A stretch of DNA of 64,000 nt from Luscinia megarhynchos (taxonomy: Eukaryota > Chordata > Aves > Passeriformes > Turdidae): assembly GCA_034336665.1 (NCBI GenBank), contig CM067568.1, forward strand, positions 9,879,165-9,943,164, read 5' to 3'. The position numbers were made by a program, and so were the translations under genes. A model generated the notes under the pieces. The model was not told the DNA's origin. It ran no database searches and saw only the letters and a program-made list of their open reading frames with translations. Numbering within the stretch: position 1 is the first letter of the stretch; every line of letters begins with the position of its first letter. This document shows, in pieces, positions 12,835-25,600 of the stretch.

Positions 12835-14423
12835 AGACCGAGATGGGGTGGGGATGAGAAACCCAGCCCAGCTGTACAGCTCCTTTTGCGAAAAATGCAT
12901 GCAGAGAAATTCTATACATAGCTATATATATAGAGAGTGAGCTAGATAGGTCAACAACAAACACCAACTGCAACTCCAGGGTCTTGTTCAAGACAACTGT
13001 GCCAGTCTGACCCGCTGTGGGTAACTCCATGCACTCAGTGTGTTCTTTCATGTAATATATCTTGGCTTATACCTCTGTGTATAGATTACAGCTTCTCCTG
13101 ATCGGTGTAAATGACGGTGTCCCCTCCCCTCCCCTGCTGTCCTCCCTGGGAGACACCCCCCCTTCCCCCTTGCAGTCCCGTTTTCAAGTCCAAAGTGTTC
13201 TACGTCCCATTCGCAGTCCCAGTTTGTGTTTTGGTTTCTGTTTGGTTCTGTTTTAACTTGGGCTGTGGTAAAGAAGATGGAAAGGGAGTGCTAAGGCCCA
13301 GCTTGCCCGTCCTGCTGCGCTGGGGGTGTTTTCCAGCCCCCCCCAGGCCAAGGGAAGCACAGTGGCAGGGAAGAGGCAGCTCCCTGACCCAGCAGCCACT
13401 GGCCATCCCTAATCGGTTTCTGTGTATCTGCCACTCATCATGCCACCTTGGAACACCTGCCTGGGAAGTGCTCCAGAGGAACCAGGGCAGATGCAGGTGG
13501 AGGCTGCAGCGTGGCAGAGCTGAGAGTGAGCCCGGGATGTCACATCAGGTCACTCTTCTGGCTGAGCTGCCAGCGGGACAGTGACCAGAGGGGCTGTGCT
13601 GTGGCCCAGAGAAGTCCCATTGCAGCCTTCAGGGTCCCAGGGCTCGCCAGGGTCACGTGGGCAGCGTTTAGGATAGAGAGACTTTGTTTTGGATCTAGTA
13701 TTTCCTAAAGTTAGGCTGGGCTTTGCAGGGTGCTGTGGCCTCAGTCCAAGCTCCCTCGTGGTTGGCTGGACTATTTATGCTCTTTTTTTTTGGGCTTTGG
13801 ATAAGGCCTTTCACTGGATTTTTTTCTCCCATTGAAGGCTGTGGTCTCAGCACATGGGAAGACAGGGAAAGGGGAGACATGAGCTGGTGTTAGGGGCAGA
13901 GAGGACCTGGGACCCCATGAGAATGACACTGACCTACCTGCTTTATACCAGGGAAACCTCTTTCAAGGGGCACTGGAGTTTGTCCTGGGTGGATTTCTTA
14001 CCTCCCTCTTGTGACAGTAGTAGCAGGGATTTGTAACTCATCTACACTTTGGAAATGGAAACAAATTCCCAGCCTCTAGAGCAGCCTGATTTCATGGGTG
14101 AGTACCTTGGCTCTAAAGCCAGACCTTGTGAGGGGGAGGAGAGAGGCTGTTTAGTGCTTTGGCCGGTGCTCAGCACTAAACAGCAAGAGGTGAGGAGATC
14201 TGCCTCTGAAAGCTTCCATTAGGCTTCTCTTGGCTGCTGCAAAACAGTATTATAAAAACCCCTGACATTTTGGGTTTAAATTGGGTCAGAGATTAGGTGA
14301 GGTCCAAGGGGAGCTCAGCAGTGGCCGCAGCCCATGAGCAGGGGCAGGAGTGACGATTAGAAAGAGGCTGTGACACAGTGGGGTGAGTTGTGGTACAGAG
14401 CCTGTTGTGTACCTTTAACTGAG

Positions 14424-14506
14424 ATGGATGGATGGATGGATGGATGGATGGATGGATGGATGGATGGATGGATGGATGGATGGATGGATGGATGGATGGA
14501 TGGATG
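14424..14506 (+). repeat. (ATGG)n microsatellite, about 20 copies
   Basis: An essentially uninterrupted run of the tetramer ATGG/GGAT covers about 83 bases. The open frames across it on both strands are products of the repeat. Confidence 0.98.
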
Positions 14507-15683
14507 AATTCAAGGGCTGCAGGGATAGAAGGAGGTGTGCATTCCTCAGGTGCTGCCTATGCAGTGTCTGCCTCTGGCACAGTCCCTGGATGGGACAGTG
14601 GAGGGGTATAATCTGACCTGGCAATTCTTCTCTTGGCTCATGTCTGTCTTACTTACCTCCAAATCTGACCTGCTGAATGTACATGGTCTTGGAATGCATG
14701 GCTACTCCTATGGTGAGCTCAGAAAGTATTCCCAAAGGTGTATGGCCTCTGGGAATATCAGACACCGTGTCCTGGTGCAGTTGGAAGTTGGTGCCTCCAC
14801 CTTTGCCAGCACAGAGACTGGAGCAGGTGTGTTGGGCTCACAGGAGTTTTAGGAAGCAGAGCTACAGCTCCAGGTGAGATCCTGGTAGCCTAAAGCACTC
14901 TTGGCATGAGCTGTGGATGTGTCTCCCAGCAGCAGTGTGTCACTTACAGCCTGGGGAAGGTTAGAAGCAGAAGGGTCTTCCTCTCCCCTCAGATTTCTGC
15001 AGCACAACTTTGCAGGGAAATTTCACAGGGAGTTTTGCTTATGTTGCTCAGAAGGAAGGAAAATCACCCCCTCCTGCTCTGGTTCATGTTTTGCCAAGTA
15101 GGGTAGTGATTTTCAGACAGTGACTTCTGTTTTCAAGAGATGTTTCTATCTTTCCTGTCTCCTCCCTCCTTCTCAGCTCTGGCCTAGGATTGTTTTTAAC
15201 AGTGTGTGACATTAGGCACAGCATCTATCTATTCTGCCCTGACCACAGATCAGGGCATAGATAGACTGGGGAAGGAAAGTGAAGCATCTGCTTCACTTGA
15301 GTCTCCAGTTTTGCTTTCTAAAATGTTTTTATTTCCTTGTCTTCACCTTTGGCAACAGAAGTGGGGAAAAACAGTTCTCAGCCAATGGCCTTAACCTTTC
15401 CTCCATCTCCAAATCCTGCCTGCCCTTAGAGCACTTGGATGCAAGGCCACCAATTTCATCCAGAAACACCACAGAGGTGGTCATGGGGCTGCAGCTCCCC
15501 ATCGGGGCACGTCGCCCATTCAAGCCCTCCCTGCATGGCAAACCTGCTATGTCCTGTTTGTAAGGGATGTTTGAATGTGGTCTGTCCTGTTCCCAAGGGA
15601 TTTTCCACTTTCTGTGGTCACTTAACAGTCCAGGTTCAGCACCTGGAACCCACCTCTTTGGCAGTCTGGTTTGGAAAACACCT

Positions 15684-15743
15684 GTCTGTGTCTGTGTGTG
15701 CGTGCCTTGCAGCACATCCTGCGTGTGTGTGTGTGTGTGTGTA
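15684..15743 (+). repeat. GT-rich microsatellite
   Basis: Two blocks of alternating TG (one broken, one of about ten pure copies near 15723-15742) lie 20 bases apart in the presumed CEND1 3' UTR. Confidence 0.85.
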
Positions 15744-16305
15744 CAAACCTTTGTGTTGTATTGCTGCAGCCTGGGAGGGGGAGAGAATCCAAGCTGGAGA
15801 TGCCCCTTCGTTCCCTGCATTCACACCAAGAGTCTGTGATGTCTTTTCTGTGCCATTCCCACCACACCATGCAGCTCCTGAATTCCTTTCCAGTCCTGGC
15901 TTCTTCTCAGTGCAAGGAATGTCTGGCTGGTGAAGTGCTGAGTGTGTGGTGTGCTCCAAGCCCCTGCTCCCCTCCCTGGGTAGTCGTGTGGGCTCTTTGC
16001 TTTAAAATGAGGCACTTTTAGACTATCCTGGATGTGCTGTAGTGCTTTTCCAAGCCTGGGTCTAGTGTTGAGCCGGGCAGACCCAGCGTAGACGCCGCAG
16101 CGCGCCGCAGCCCTGACTTGCAAACACCTCCTGTCCTGCCTTACTGTGCCAGGCTGTGCAGTGCTTTCGTTCTGAGCCAAAAGATGTCCAGCGAGCACCA
16201 GGCCGAGGGAGCAGATCCCCCTCTCTCAGCCCCAAATCTGTCGAAGCAGAAGGCTGAAATGACTGACCTCGCTGTGCTAAATAAATAGTTGTCTTTTCTC
16301 GTACT

Positions 16306-19300
16306 GAGCACACGCTGTTATTTGCTTGATGTCCTTCTTTGTGTGGTTTTTGTGATATGAAGTCCTTCCAGTGACATCTTCGTGGGGAGAGTGAATTAAC
16401 ACTTAAAACTAATCAGAGTCTGTGCTTGGGGTTTGAAGAGATCTAGATTGCTAGTTTACTCTTGATCAAGTTGATAAATTAAATATTGGCAAAACTGGTT
16501 TCGGACCTTTGAGCTTATCACCAAAACTCTTGATTGAATCACTGCACCCAATCTCAATCTCTTTTTAGGGAACCACAAATTTTAGTTGAATATAAAGATG
16601 TCATTTTGCTGTCTTGGACAACTCAGTGGAAGGTTTTTGCTGCTTCTATTTTAAGAGAGATGAAATGGATTATGCTTCTGCTTCCTCTTCCTATTCATTT
16701 AATACCCTGTAGATAAATCCTGTTATTCCTAACAGTGCTGCAGCAGGATGAAAACAAATCTGGCAGCCAGGGGATAATGCAGCAGCATTTTTGGGAGGGT
16801 AAGAACACATTCCTGCAGGTGCTGTTTGCCTGGGACTCATTGACAGCACTCAACAGCCACTTCCCTGAAGCATTTCTTAGTTCCCTCAGGCTGGGTCATA
16901 AATTAAACACCCATTTGTGCCTCTGATGGACTAAAGTTTGAAGGCTGATCCATAGAATACAGAAAACAAGGGGAATTTTTCCATTGGCTTCACCATGCTC
17001 TGGCCTTTGAGTTCTCATTGGCACCAGGGATATGATCACAGGCCATCATAAAATCATCTCAATTACATGTTTATTTTTAAATTGACACAAACATTCTTTA
17101 GGTTGAGCATAAGAGAAGTCTCTTCTCTGAGGCAGCTCTGCTTATATCGGCATCAGGATTTGTGTATGAACAACAGCAGTGCAACCAAAAAGCCGTAGAG
17201 CTGGTGAGAGATGATTTATGCCTTAAAATATTCCCTGCTTTTCCTGGAAATGCTACTGGGGGTTTAGAATTCAGCAGCCTTCTAACTATTCTTAGAATTG
17301 GTTGAAAATGACATTGCTGAAGACTGGAGAGAAAAATGATTCTTTGAGAAATAAATCAGAAAAGGAAGGCAATGAAAAAATACGTTTGAAAGGTGAAATT
17401 CTTGGAATTTCAATCAACTCCATGGAAAGCTTCAAGTCAGTGAAAATTCTGAGAGGGTGCAAGGAACAGAGCAGAGAAGTGGAGAGAAAAAGCACTATTT
17501 TATTATCTTAATAGCTTTGGTAAGGACATGCTAACTTTTATATCCTCTTCCCCCTCCTTTTTCTTTTTCCTCAGAAAAACTCAAAAATGACGAGCTCTGG
17601 TGCCATGCAAATTAACCTCTGCTAATTGCCTTTTCCAGATGAATTCCTGCTGGCTCTGTGCAATGTTAAAGCGTTAGAAAAATATCTGAAGTTTTCTACA
17701 ACCAGTTTTGCATGATTAAAGGAAATTGCCAGGACTTTAGGAGGAGCTTTCCACGTGCTTTGCTATCACAAGGACTGCAAATGCAGCCTGCTCACACTTC
17801 CATCCACCTGGTCCATCCTTCCTGCTGGAGCAGGAATGCTGATTCCCTTCCCAGGCCTTGCTGTGGTGTCATTCCCTTTACCAAGAAGCTGGGAGAGGTC
17901 TGTAGGGGCAGGAAGCATCATCACATCACATTCATGAGCTGGCTGCAGTTCTGCTGCACAGGTTGGGCACTTCCCACCATGAAGAGGAATTTGCTTTGAT
18001 CTGGAGCATAAGAGTTCTGTATTCCAGTAAATTCTGCTGCGAGATATTGGAATTGGGAATATTTCCTGCTATTTACACTGGAGTTATTTGGTCCTTTACT
18101 ATTTTGGGGAGAAATTTGCTGATGCTGAGGATCTGTTGGCACATTTTGGGTCTTTTGGGTGGCACTTGACTGACAGCCCCAAAAAGCCTTGGAGCCTGTA
18201 CCCCCATCAAGCAACCCCGGGGGGGGTTGATCCACTGAATAAAGTGGGTTTATGATGATGTTTTCCCCTTCTTTTTGAGACCATGAGTCCAGCCCTGTAA
18301 CCTGCTTTCCTTCTGAATTCCATAATTCCTGGGGTGTCTGTTCACACCAGATCTTCAGCTGCTACAAACTGCAGGGTTCCATTGGTTTCTGATCTGATTC
18401 ATTGCTCGTTCTTTCTTCCTTCTTTGGCCACTGCACTGTATTCCCTTCCCTTTCCTTTCCCTACTTTCTTCCTGGGTAGCTCTGCAGGTGTGCCTCTCCA
18501 TAGCCCAAAGCTGGGGCAGATTTTGAGTTGGCTAAGGCAGGTTTTGGGCGGTGCCCCAAAAATGCAGACAGTGCTGGGCTCCCAGACTGTGTGTCACAGC
18601 AGGGAATGTGTGAAGCTTTGCTCTGCCCTCACCTTTGAGGGTCTAAGTCTGCAAGAGGCTGAGTGCTCATCTGCCACTGGATTTGTCATGGATGACAAAT
18701 CCCCAGGAAGGTCCTGTTCTGGTTCTTCCCTGTCAGTCAGCTGTGAGGTGTTCTGGCTGCTTGAGAGGGGCTGACATGGTGTGAGCACACACTGCACGTG
18801 GCTGCAGCCAGAGCTCTGTCAGCCCACTGGAAGCACCAAAAACAGAGGGAAAAGAGAAGTTTTGAAGTCGAGGACACGTACTTCTGCTGGCCTGGAAGGA
18901 TCAGCTTTTGTGCCAGGGGTGAGGGTACAGGAAGTGCAAGGATTGTCTCATCTGAATAAGCTGATTAGGTGTCACTGGGTGACAGAGAACTGTGGGCCTC
19001 TAAAATTCTTGTTTCATTCAATTGACCATAATAGGCCACAAAATCCTGTGGGAGATCAGAGCCTTTGGCTTTCCAAATTAGTGAGTTTGGATCTACCTTA
19101 TGCTACAGCTCTGCTCCCTCCTCTGGACAGTGTGTGCTTGGATATGCAATACTCTGGGACTTGTGCCCTCTACCCTTTTGATGGTCTTCAAATTAAATCG
19201 ATTTTTTTTTCTGCTGAAAAGCATAACTTGGGTTACATAGGCTTTGGACTGGCTGTTCCCATTTCTCTTCTGGTTGTTCCCAGCTTGCAATCCTCAAACA

Positions 19301-20690
19301 GTTCCATCACCTTTCCATTTCTCAGCCCCGGCACAGCATTCCAAGCATGAACATCCAGGTTCTTTCTGTCTGTGTGATGATGCTGCAGCACCAAAGCTCC
19401 CACCAGGACAAGAGGAATCTTTAATCACCTTTCCAACAGTCAAGTCCTGCATTGTATCCCTGGTTTTGCCACGGCCGCTTCAAGCAGCCAAGCTTCTGGG
19501 GCAAGCTGATGAGAACAAGGGTTCCAAACAATTTTGTTTGGTTAAAAACCAACCAACCAACAAGGGAATAATTTGGCTTTACTGAGTTTTGAGCAGCCCT
19601 TCATAACCCTGGTGCCTTTTCCCAGGACTGTTTCAACTGAAGCCTTTAAAAGTTGAACTTTCACCTCCCCAGGAAACCAACTCTCTTCCAGTGTAGGTGC
19701 AAGTTGGCTATAAGTTTGTGAAGGAACTAAAATTGTAGGAAGGGAACTCGAAGGTCAGATTACAAGGGGATTTTTTTATTTTGCTTTTGGTTTGTTTGGA
19801 TTCTGTTACTTCTCCAGGGACTGATGCAAAGCCCTTGGAAGTCAGACTGAAATAGTTGCTGTTCCCTTGGAAGCCTCAGGCACCTTTCTTTTGGTGGGTT
19901 TTGAATCAGCTCCTGAGTGTGCTTTCCAAACAATAGGAATTTTCCAAGTGACACCTTGATTTCTTCCCTGTACAACCAGACCTGCTTGTCACTTACACAT
20001 CTTTACCTGTGTTCAACATACAGGTTTGGGGTTTGTTTTTTTTTTTTTGCACTCAGAAACAATATGCTGCTAGACACATTTCCTGGAGGGAAATGGACAC
20101 CTACCTACACACAAAGCTATTCAGCTAATTTATACCTTGTTGAATTTATAATCTTGTCTATGCTTCTATGGACACTTTGTATGGGCTGCAGCTCAAATCC
20201 TAAAATAGTCAAGAATTTTTTCCTTTCCCATATAGTATTCTATTTACTTTGACTTTGAAAACAAAAAAAGCGTATAAATGCAATAATGCAGGTAGACTAG
20301 AAATACTAGATTGAAAATTTAAAGTAGTTTAGCTTGTCCCATTGTGACTGACGGTGTTGTACAACACCCAACGCTGTACCCTGACATTTTCCAGGCTTTC
20401 TCTGTAGCTAAATCTAGTATTAGCTTTGGAAACCCATTGTGTGAGTGGTGGGTGGATGGGTCGGAATCGTGTGCTCTCTACACACTGTATGTTACATCAC
20501 AAGCTGTATGGCCACTCCATATGCTGTGAAACTGTAAATTATTCCCAAATACACCTGTAACTCTTACCAGGATTGTGAGAAATAAACTATATATAGATAT
20601 ATACACACACACATAGAGAGATTGTATAATTCCTCCCGTGAGCATCTTCGTGTACGTGGGGATGTGAGTGGAACCTGCCATGCTCCCTCT
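16306..20690. other. Intergenic or extended CEND1 3' UTR
   Basis: No coding exon is recognisable. The stretch is AT-richer than its surroundings. Its last ~400 bases (about 20200-20590) are AT-rich, free of recognisable repeats and end in GAGAAATAAAC at about 20580, followed by a TATA/CA-rich microsatellite; this could be a distal poly(A) site of CEND1. Confidence 0.35.
20585..20625 (+). repeat. TATA/CACA short simple repeat
   Basis: The run goes from ATATATAGATATATA into ACACACACACA and AGAGAG directly after an AATAAA hexamer. Confidence 0.8.
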
Positions 20691-20697
20691 GGAGGTT

Positions 20698-20872
20698 GTC
20701 CCCAGAAAACTGTGACTACCCCATCCCTGGACACGTCCAAGGTCAGGGTGGATGGGGCTTGGGGCAACCTGAGATAGTGGAAGGTGTCCCTGCCCATGGC
20801 AAGGGGTGGAACGAGGTGAGCTTTAAGTCCCCCTTCCAACCCAAACCAGTCTATGATTCCTGGATTCTATGT
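20698..20872 (+). repeat. CR1 LINE 3' fragment
   Basis: The segment holds the CR1 blocks 'CCCATCCCTGGACACGTCCA', 'GGTGTCCCTGCCCATGGCA' and 'CCTTCCAACCCAAACCAGTC', ending in TCTATGATTCCTGGATTCTATG. Confidence 0.9.
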
Positions 20873-22020
20873 CTGTTTCCTGAAGGCTCAGTGTTTTCTA
20901 GGATTAGTGATCCCCCTGAGAACTGTGAGAAAAGGCAGTTTCTGCCCCAAATAAACTCCAGCCTGCCCAGGGAAAGCAGGCAGAGGATGATTATTGTTGC
21001 TCCCAGATAAGAACTAAATTGAATCATAGATTTACCCAGAGACACAGGGGAAACATTTCTGATCCAAGACATTCCCTATTCCACAGGCTGGTCTCCAGCC
21101 TTCACCCCCAGTTCTTTGCTGTGACCTTTCTCCTGCCAAATTTCTCCTGCTGATTTTCTGGTTTTGTTTCTAAGATGGCCTGGGAACACCTGCCAAACAA
21201 ACCATCCCCTGAGCACTGGGTAATGTCTGTGGGGTCCCTGTACATGGATTCCCTCCAGGCTCTTGAAAGGGAGGAGAGTTTTGGCAGCATTGTCACCACA
21301 CAGGGTTGATGTGTTACACCAGCTCCAGTCAGGGTCCCGACAGAAGCCTGCAGGCTTTTGGAAATTTATTTCTTAAAAACTGGGAAGAAAAATCTTGTAA
21401 ATTCCACAGGGTCAGGAAGAAAGGGCATCCCTCAGCTGGAAGTGTAATTATCTGAGGGTTTTGCTGCAGAGATACAGCTGGGGACTCAATTTTTAGTTTG
21501 TCTTGACAGGATCAGGAGATTCTAGTAAGTTCCTGTTTTCTGAGTGGGAATGCTGGAGCTGAGAGGCTGGGATGGATGGGGGCCTGACCCTCCCACTGGC
21601 CACAGTCACACATTCCCAATGTGTGGAATTGCACAGGCCTGGGGCAGCGTAGGGAGGATAGGAAGATCTGATGGAGGGGTTGGGACACTGTCCTTTGCGT
21701 TTGTTTAAAAAGCACTGGGGTCACAAGCAGGGAATAAGGGCATAAATGTGATGCTCTGTGATATAAAGGCTTAGGCTGCTGGAGTGGCACTAAGTCCTGA
21801 AGTACCCCATGCAACAGCAAAACCAAATAGTGAGTGAGATGCCTTTTTACCTTTTTAAAAATAATTTTCTGGTATCAAAGATGGAGCAGCGAGGAACATC
21901 CGGATTCAGAACACAGTTCAGATTCAGAACACAGTTCTGGAGAGAAAAGGAGACAGATGATTGGAGAGATGGAAATGGTCGCATAAGCTACATTTCTTCT
22001 AGGAAACCAGGCTAGAAATT

Positions 22021-22085
22021 AAGCAAAATAAAACAAAATAAAATAAAATAAAATAAAATAAAATAAAATAAAATAAAATAAAATG
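22021..22085 (+). repeat. (AAAAT)n microsatellite
   Basis: About thirteen near-perfect copies of the pentamer AAAAT lie roughly 250 bases upstream of the GATD1 CpG island. Confidence 0.95.
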
Positions 22086-22289
22086 CCAATAGAAGTATTG
22101 TGCTGTCTTTATTTTATATCTTTCATTTTATAACGGCATTGTGTCTGTAACACACAAGCAGCCAGCAAGGGATAAACCTATTAAACTCACACAAGCGATG
22201 ACAGATGCAAATCCAGAAATTGAACACTGAGGTTTAAAAAAGCGGGGAAATAAGGAAAAAAATTACAGTTGCCGATGGGAAGTGGCACT

Positions 22290-22640
22290 ACGGGATTCCC
22301 GGGACACCCGAGGCCTTCCAAAGGCCGCGGCGGCGGCGGCGCCCCCTCAGCGCTTCCCGCGCTTTTCCGCCTCCCTCCGGACTCCGCGCGCTCCCCCCGC
22401 CCCTCAGCGCCCCGCGCACTGCGCAGGCGCGGCCGCACGAGGCGCCGCCGCTCCCCTCGGGCCCGGCCCCGCCATGTCGGACCGGCTGGCCAAGCCCTCC
22501 TGCCTCATCGTCGCCAGCGCCGCCGCCGCGGGTGAGACGCTCTCGGGGGCAGGGGGAACCCCGCCGGTTCGCGAGGGAGCCGCCGCTCCGGCCTCTGCGG
22601 GTGTCCGCGCTCCCCGTCCCTTCCGAGCGGCGGGGCGGTG
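22290..22640. promoter_or_regulatory. GATD1: CpG island promoter of GATD1
   Basis: A sharp rise in GC and CG dinucleotides, including GGCGGCGGCGGC and the NRF1-like TGCGCAGGCGC at about 22420, surrounds the first coding exon. No TATA box is visible. This is the expected layout for a broadly expressed gene. Confidence 0.75.
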
Positions 22641-25600
22641 CCGCGCGGGGCTGTCCCCGGTGTGGCGGCGTGTGCCCGCCCCACAGCGCTTGCCGTGTGC
22701 CCGTGTGGTTGTCACTGCGGCCGAGCTGTGCGGCCCTACGTGTGCCCTCCCTGCGCAGCTGTGCTGGCTTTCCGTCCGCGCTGCAGGTGTGGCCTCCGTG
22801 TGTAGCTGTGCCTGTGGCTTTCGTGGCTTTGAGGGGAAGGAAGGTTGGCTCAGGTCGGAAGTTATCGGGAAGAATCTTTGCCTGTGAGGGTGCTGAGGCC
22901 CTAGCACAGATTGCCCAGAGAAGCTGTGACTGCCCAATCCCTGGAAGGGTTCAAGGGCAGCTTGGAGAGGGCTTGGAGCAACTGGGATAGTGGAAGGTGT
23001 CCCTGCCCATGGGCTTTAAGGTCCCTCCCAACCCAGATCATTCCAGAATTCTGTTCCCCAGCACACAGCTCACCTGTAATGAAGGCTGTACATTTCTGAT
23101 GTCTTAAAATCATTAAATCGTAACAAAATAGTCCTCTGAAATTATCTAGAGCTTTCAAGATGAGCAAACACCCAAGCTTGTGTACTTTGCTGGATAAAGT
23201 GTGGCCTGCATTAAACTCTCACTGTTGTTTTCCAGGTGTCTCAGCCCAGTCATTCCTTCACTGCTTTACTCTGGCCAGCTCTGCCTTTAACCTGCAAGTG
23301 GCAACTCCTGGGGTGAGTGGAAATGGGCAAATACTGTGATTTCAGGCCTGAAACCAATTGATCTCTCAGTTGTCATGAGGTAATTGTACTGTAAATATAT
23401 TGAGAAATGTTTTATTTGCTGTAGTACTGAAGTGACTGCAGCCTTTCTATAGCATGGATTTGGACTTCTATGTCCAGTATCTGTTCCCACAAAGAGTAGA
23501 GGGGAAGCTGTTAGCACTAATTCACTGGGAAAAATGGAAAACTTCAGTTTTTTGAGAGCTGAAAGCATCACAAAATCCCACATAGCTGTCCTTCAGGAAG
23601 TGTCGTGGGTGCTTGTACAGTGATCCTGACTACAGTGTGTGAACCATGTTATTCCCAGGGGAAGCCCATTGATTTTGTGGATGTGAACGAGGGCAACACA
23701 CGCTGGATCCAGGACTTCCGCATGAAATCCTATGCCAGCCCTGCCAAGCTGGAGTCCATTGACGGTAAGGGTGTCACTTCCACTGCCAGGAAAACAGTGA
23801 AAGGCTCACTGTAAGGGCTTTCATCACACTGTAAGGGAAATCCCCTGCTTAGGGCCAGGATTTTGGAGAAGAACAACACAAAAAAGGGAGGAAATCTGTG
23901 TTTCAAGAGAAAACTGTGGCAGCTACAGTTTTTGGTTTACTTTCTATTTGAGAGGAAGTCCTGGCAACTGCTTTGCAATTTTGATATTTATCTTAGAATG
24001 GTCAGTTTCTTTTAATATATATGTAATATATACATATAATGTCTGTGTTGTGTATAAGCACACATTACGTTGTTACTTGTTAAAAATAAATATTTTGCTG
24101 AAATAACAGCCAGCAGATGGAACAGTTGTAAGTTTTGTTTGGGTTCTCAGGGCTCATTAAAAATGTTGTCCCTGGTCCTAAGACGGACCTTTTTCTCTCT
24201 TCTGTGTAGCTCTCTTAGTTTCTGTAGGTCATTTTTAACTGATTTATGTGGGTTTGTCCTTTTTTCCCAAATGTGCAGTGGATTTATGGTCAGGTTTTTG
24301 GGGTTTTTACCTGTCCTACAATCAGCTCCTGCTTTCCTCCCAACCAGGGGCTCGGTACCACGCCCTGCTGATCCCAAACTGCCCCGGGGCCGTGACTGAC
24401 CTGGCCAACAGCGGGTACCTGGCCAAGATCCTGCAGCACTTCAGCACTGAGAGCAGTAGGTGAACATCCTCGGGGGCTTGGGTGGATGAAACAGGGCTCC
24501 TGTGCTGCCTCTGCAGGATGGCTGCCTTCCAGAGACTTCAGAGTGTTTGCATGGCTAAAGAACCTTCAGAACTGGGAAGGGAAAGGATGTCTTCAAGGGG
24601 AGAAACCAAGTGTCATAATGGGCCTTTAAAAAAGGAAAGGGAGACTTAGAAGAAAACAAAAGTATCCTAAAATGTCTTTAAAAGGAAAAAGGGAGTCTTA
24701 AAAGGGAAAAAAACAACTGTCCTAACATGTCTTAAATAGGAAAAAGGGAGCCTTGGAAAGGAAAAGGAGGTCTTAAAGTATCTTAAAAAGCAATGCCAGT
24801 AGCTTTTCAGAGCTTTGTCTCAGAAGAAGGATTTGCTGCCTTAGAGTGGTACAGAAGTGGCTCTGTCCAAATCAGCAGCATTCGAGGCTCAGAGCCAAGT
24901 GTGGAATGTCCCAGGATCATCATTAAAGGCTGCAGTTAACCAAGACTTGGGGTCTGCTCCACATTTGAGCATTTGTGGAGCTCAAAGTGAAAAGCTGCAA
25001 TTCTTGTTCTTCCTCTTAGTGTAATAATAATAAAATAATTGTAGTAATTCTTATTATAGACAGTAATTGCTACTGCAACCTAAAAGAACACTATCAGTGC
25101 AGCATAACTTTACTGCAGAAGGGCAGCATGAGGCTCCCGACACTCACCTGTGTTTTAAGTATTTGGAGATGCTCACAAATGTGCTTTAATTCTTTTCTAG
25201 AGCCTATCTGTGCTGTGGGACAGGGAGTGGCAGCTTTGTGTTGTGCCACCAATGAGGATAAGTCCTGGGTTTTCCAGGGATACAGCATGACAGGGGTAAG
25301 TCAAGCTTTTACCTGATTTTGCTGTTTGGGGACTTTTTTTGCTGTGTGATTTCTGGTGGTTTTGGTCTTACCCAGGAACTTTCTGTAAATTCAAATTATC
25401 AATTTGTGTCCTTGGCTTGTGCAAGATGTGCAGAGTTGTCTTTGATGAGGGAGCCCAGTACTGAGTGCATGAAGGGTTTGTCCCACTTAAATGGCATGTG
25501 GGGAATGCTTTCCCTGTGATTGTTCAGTAAACTTTAAATTGAGGCAAAAAACAAACAAGCAAACAAACTGGAAATCCCTGCTGCAGGTCTTTGCATTTGC

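Larger units (their letters stand above)
12835..16305 (+). other. CEND1: Probable CEND1 3' UTR
   Basis: No other coding frame follows the stop. The first ~450 bases are AT-rich and TATA-rich, with the look of a conserved brain-gene 3' UTR. An AATAAA at about 16280 followed by a TG/TTTT-rich element (TTGTCTTTTC...GCTGTTATTTGC) is the first convincing poly(A) site. The UTR would be about 3.4 kb. It includes an ATGG microsatellite and a GT-rich tract. Shorter or longer isoforms are possible. Confidence 0.45.

Noticed and set aside
14415..14624. Frame of repeated 'MDGW' or 'SIHP'
   Set aside because: Direct translation of the ATGG microsatellite.
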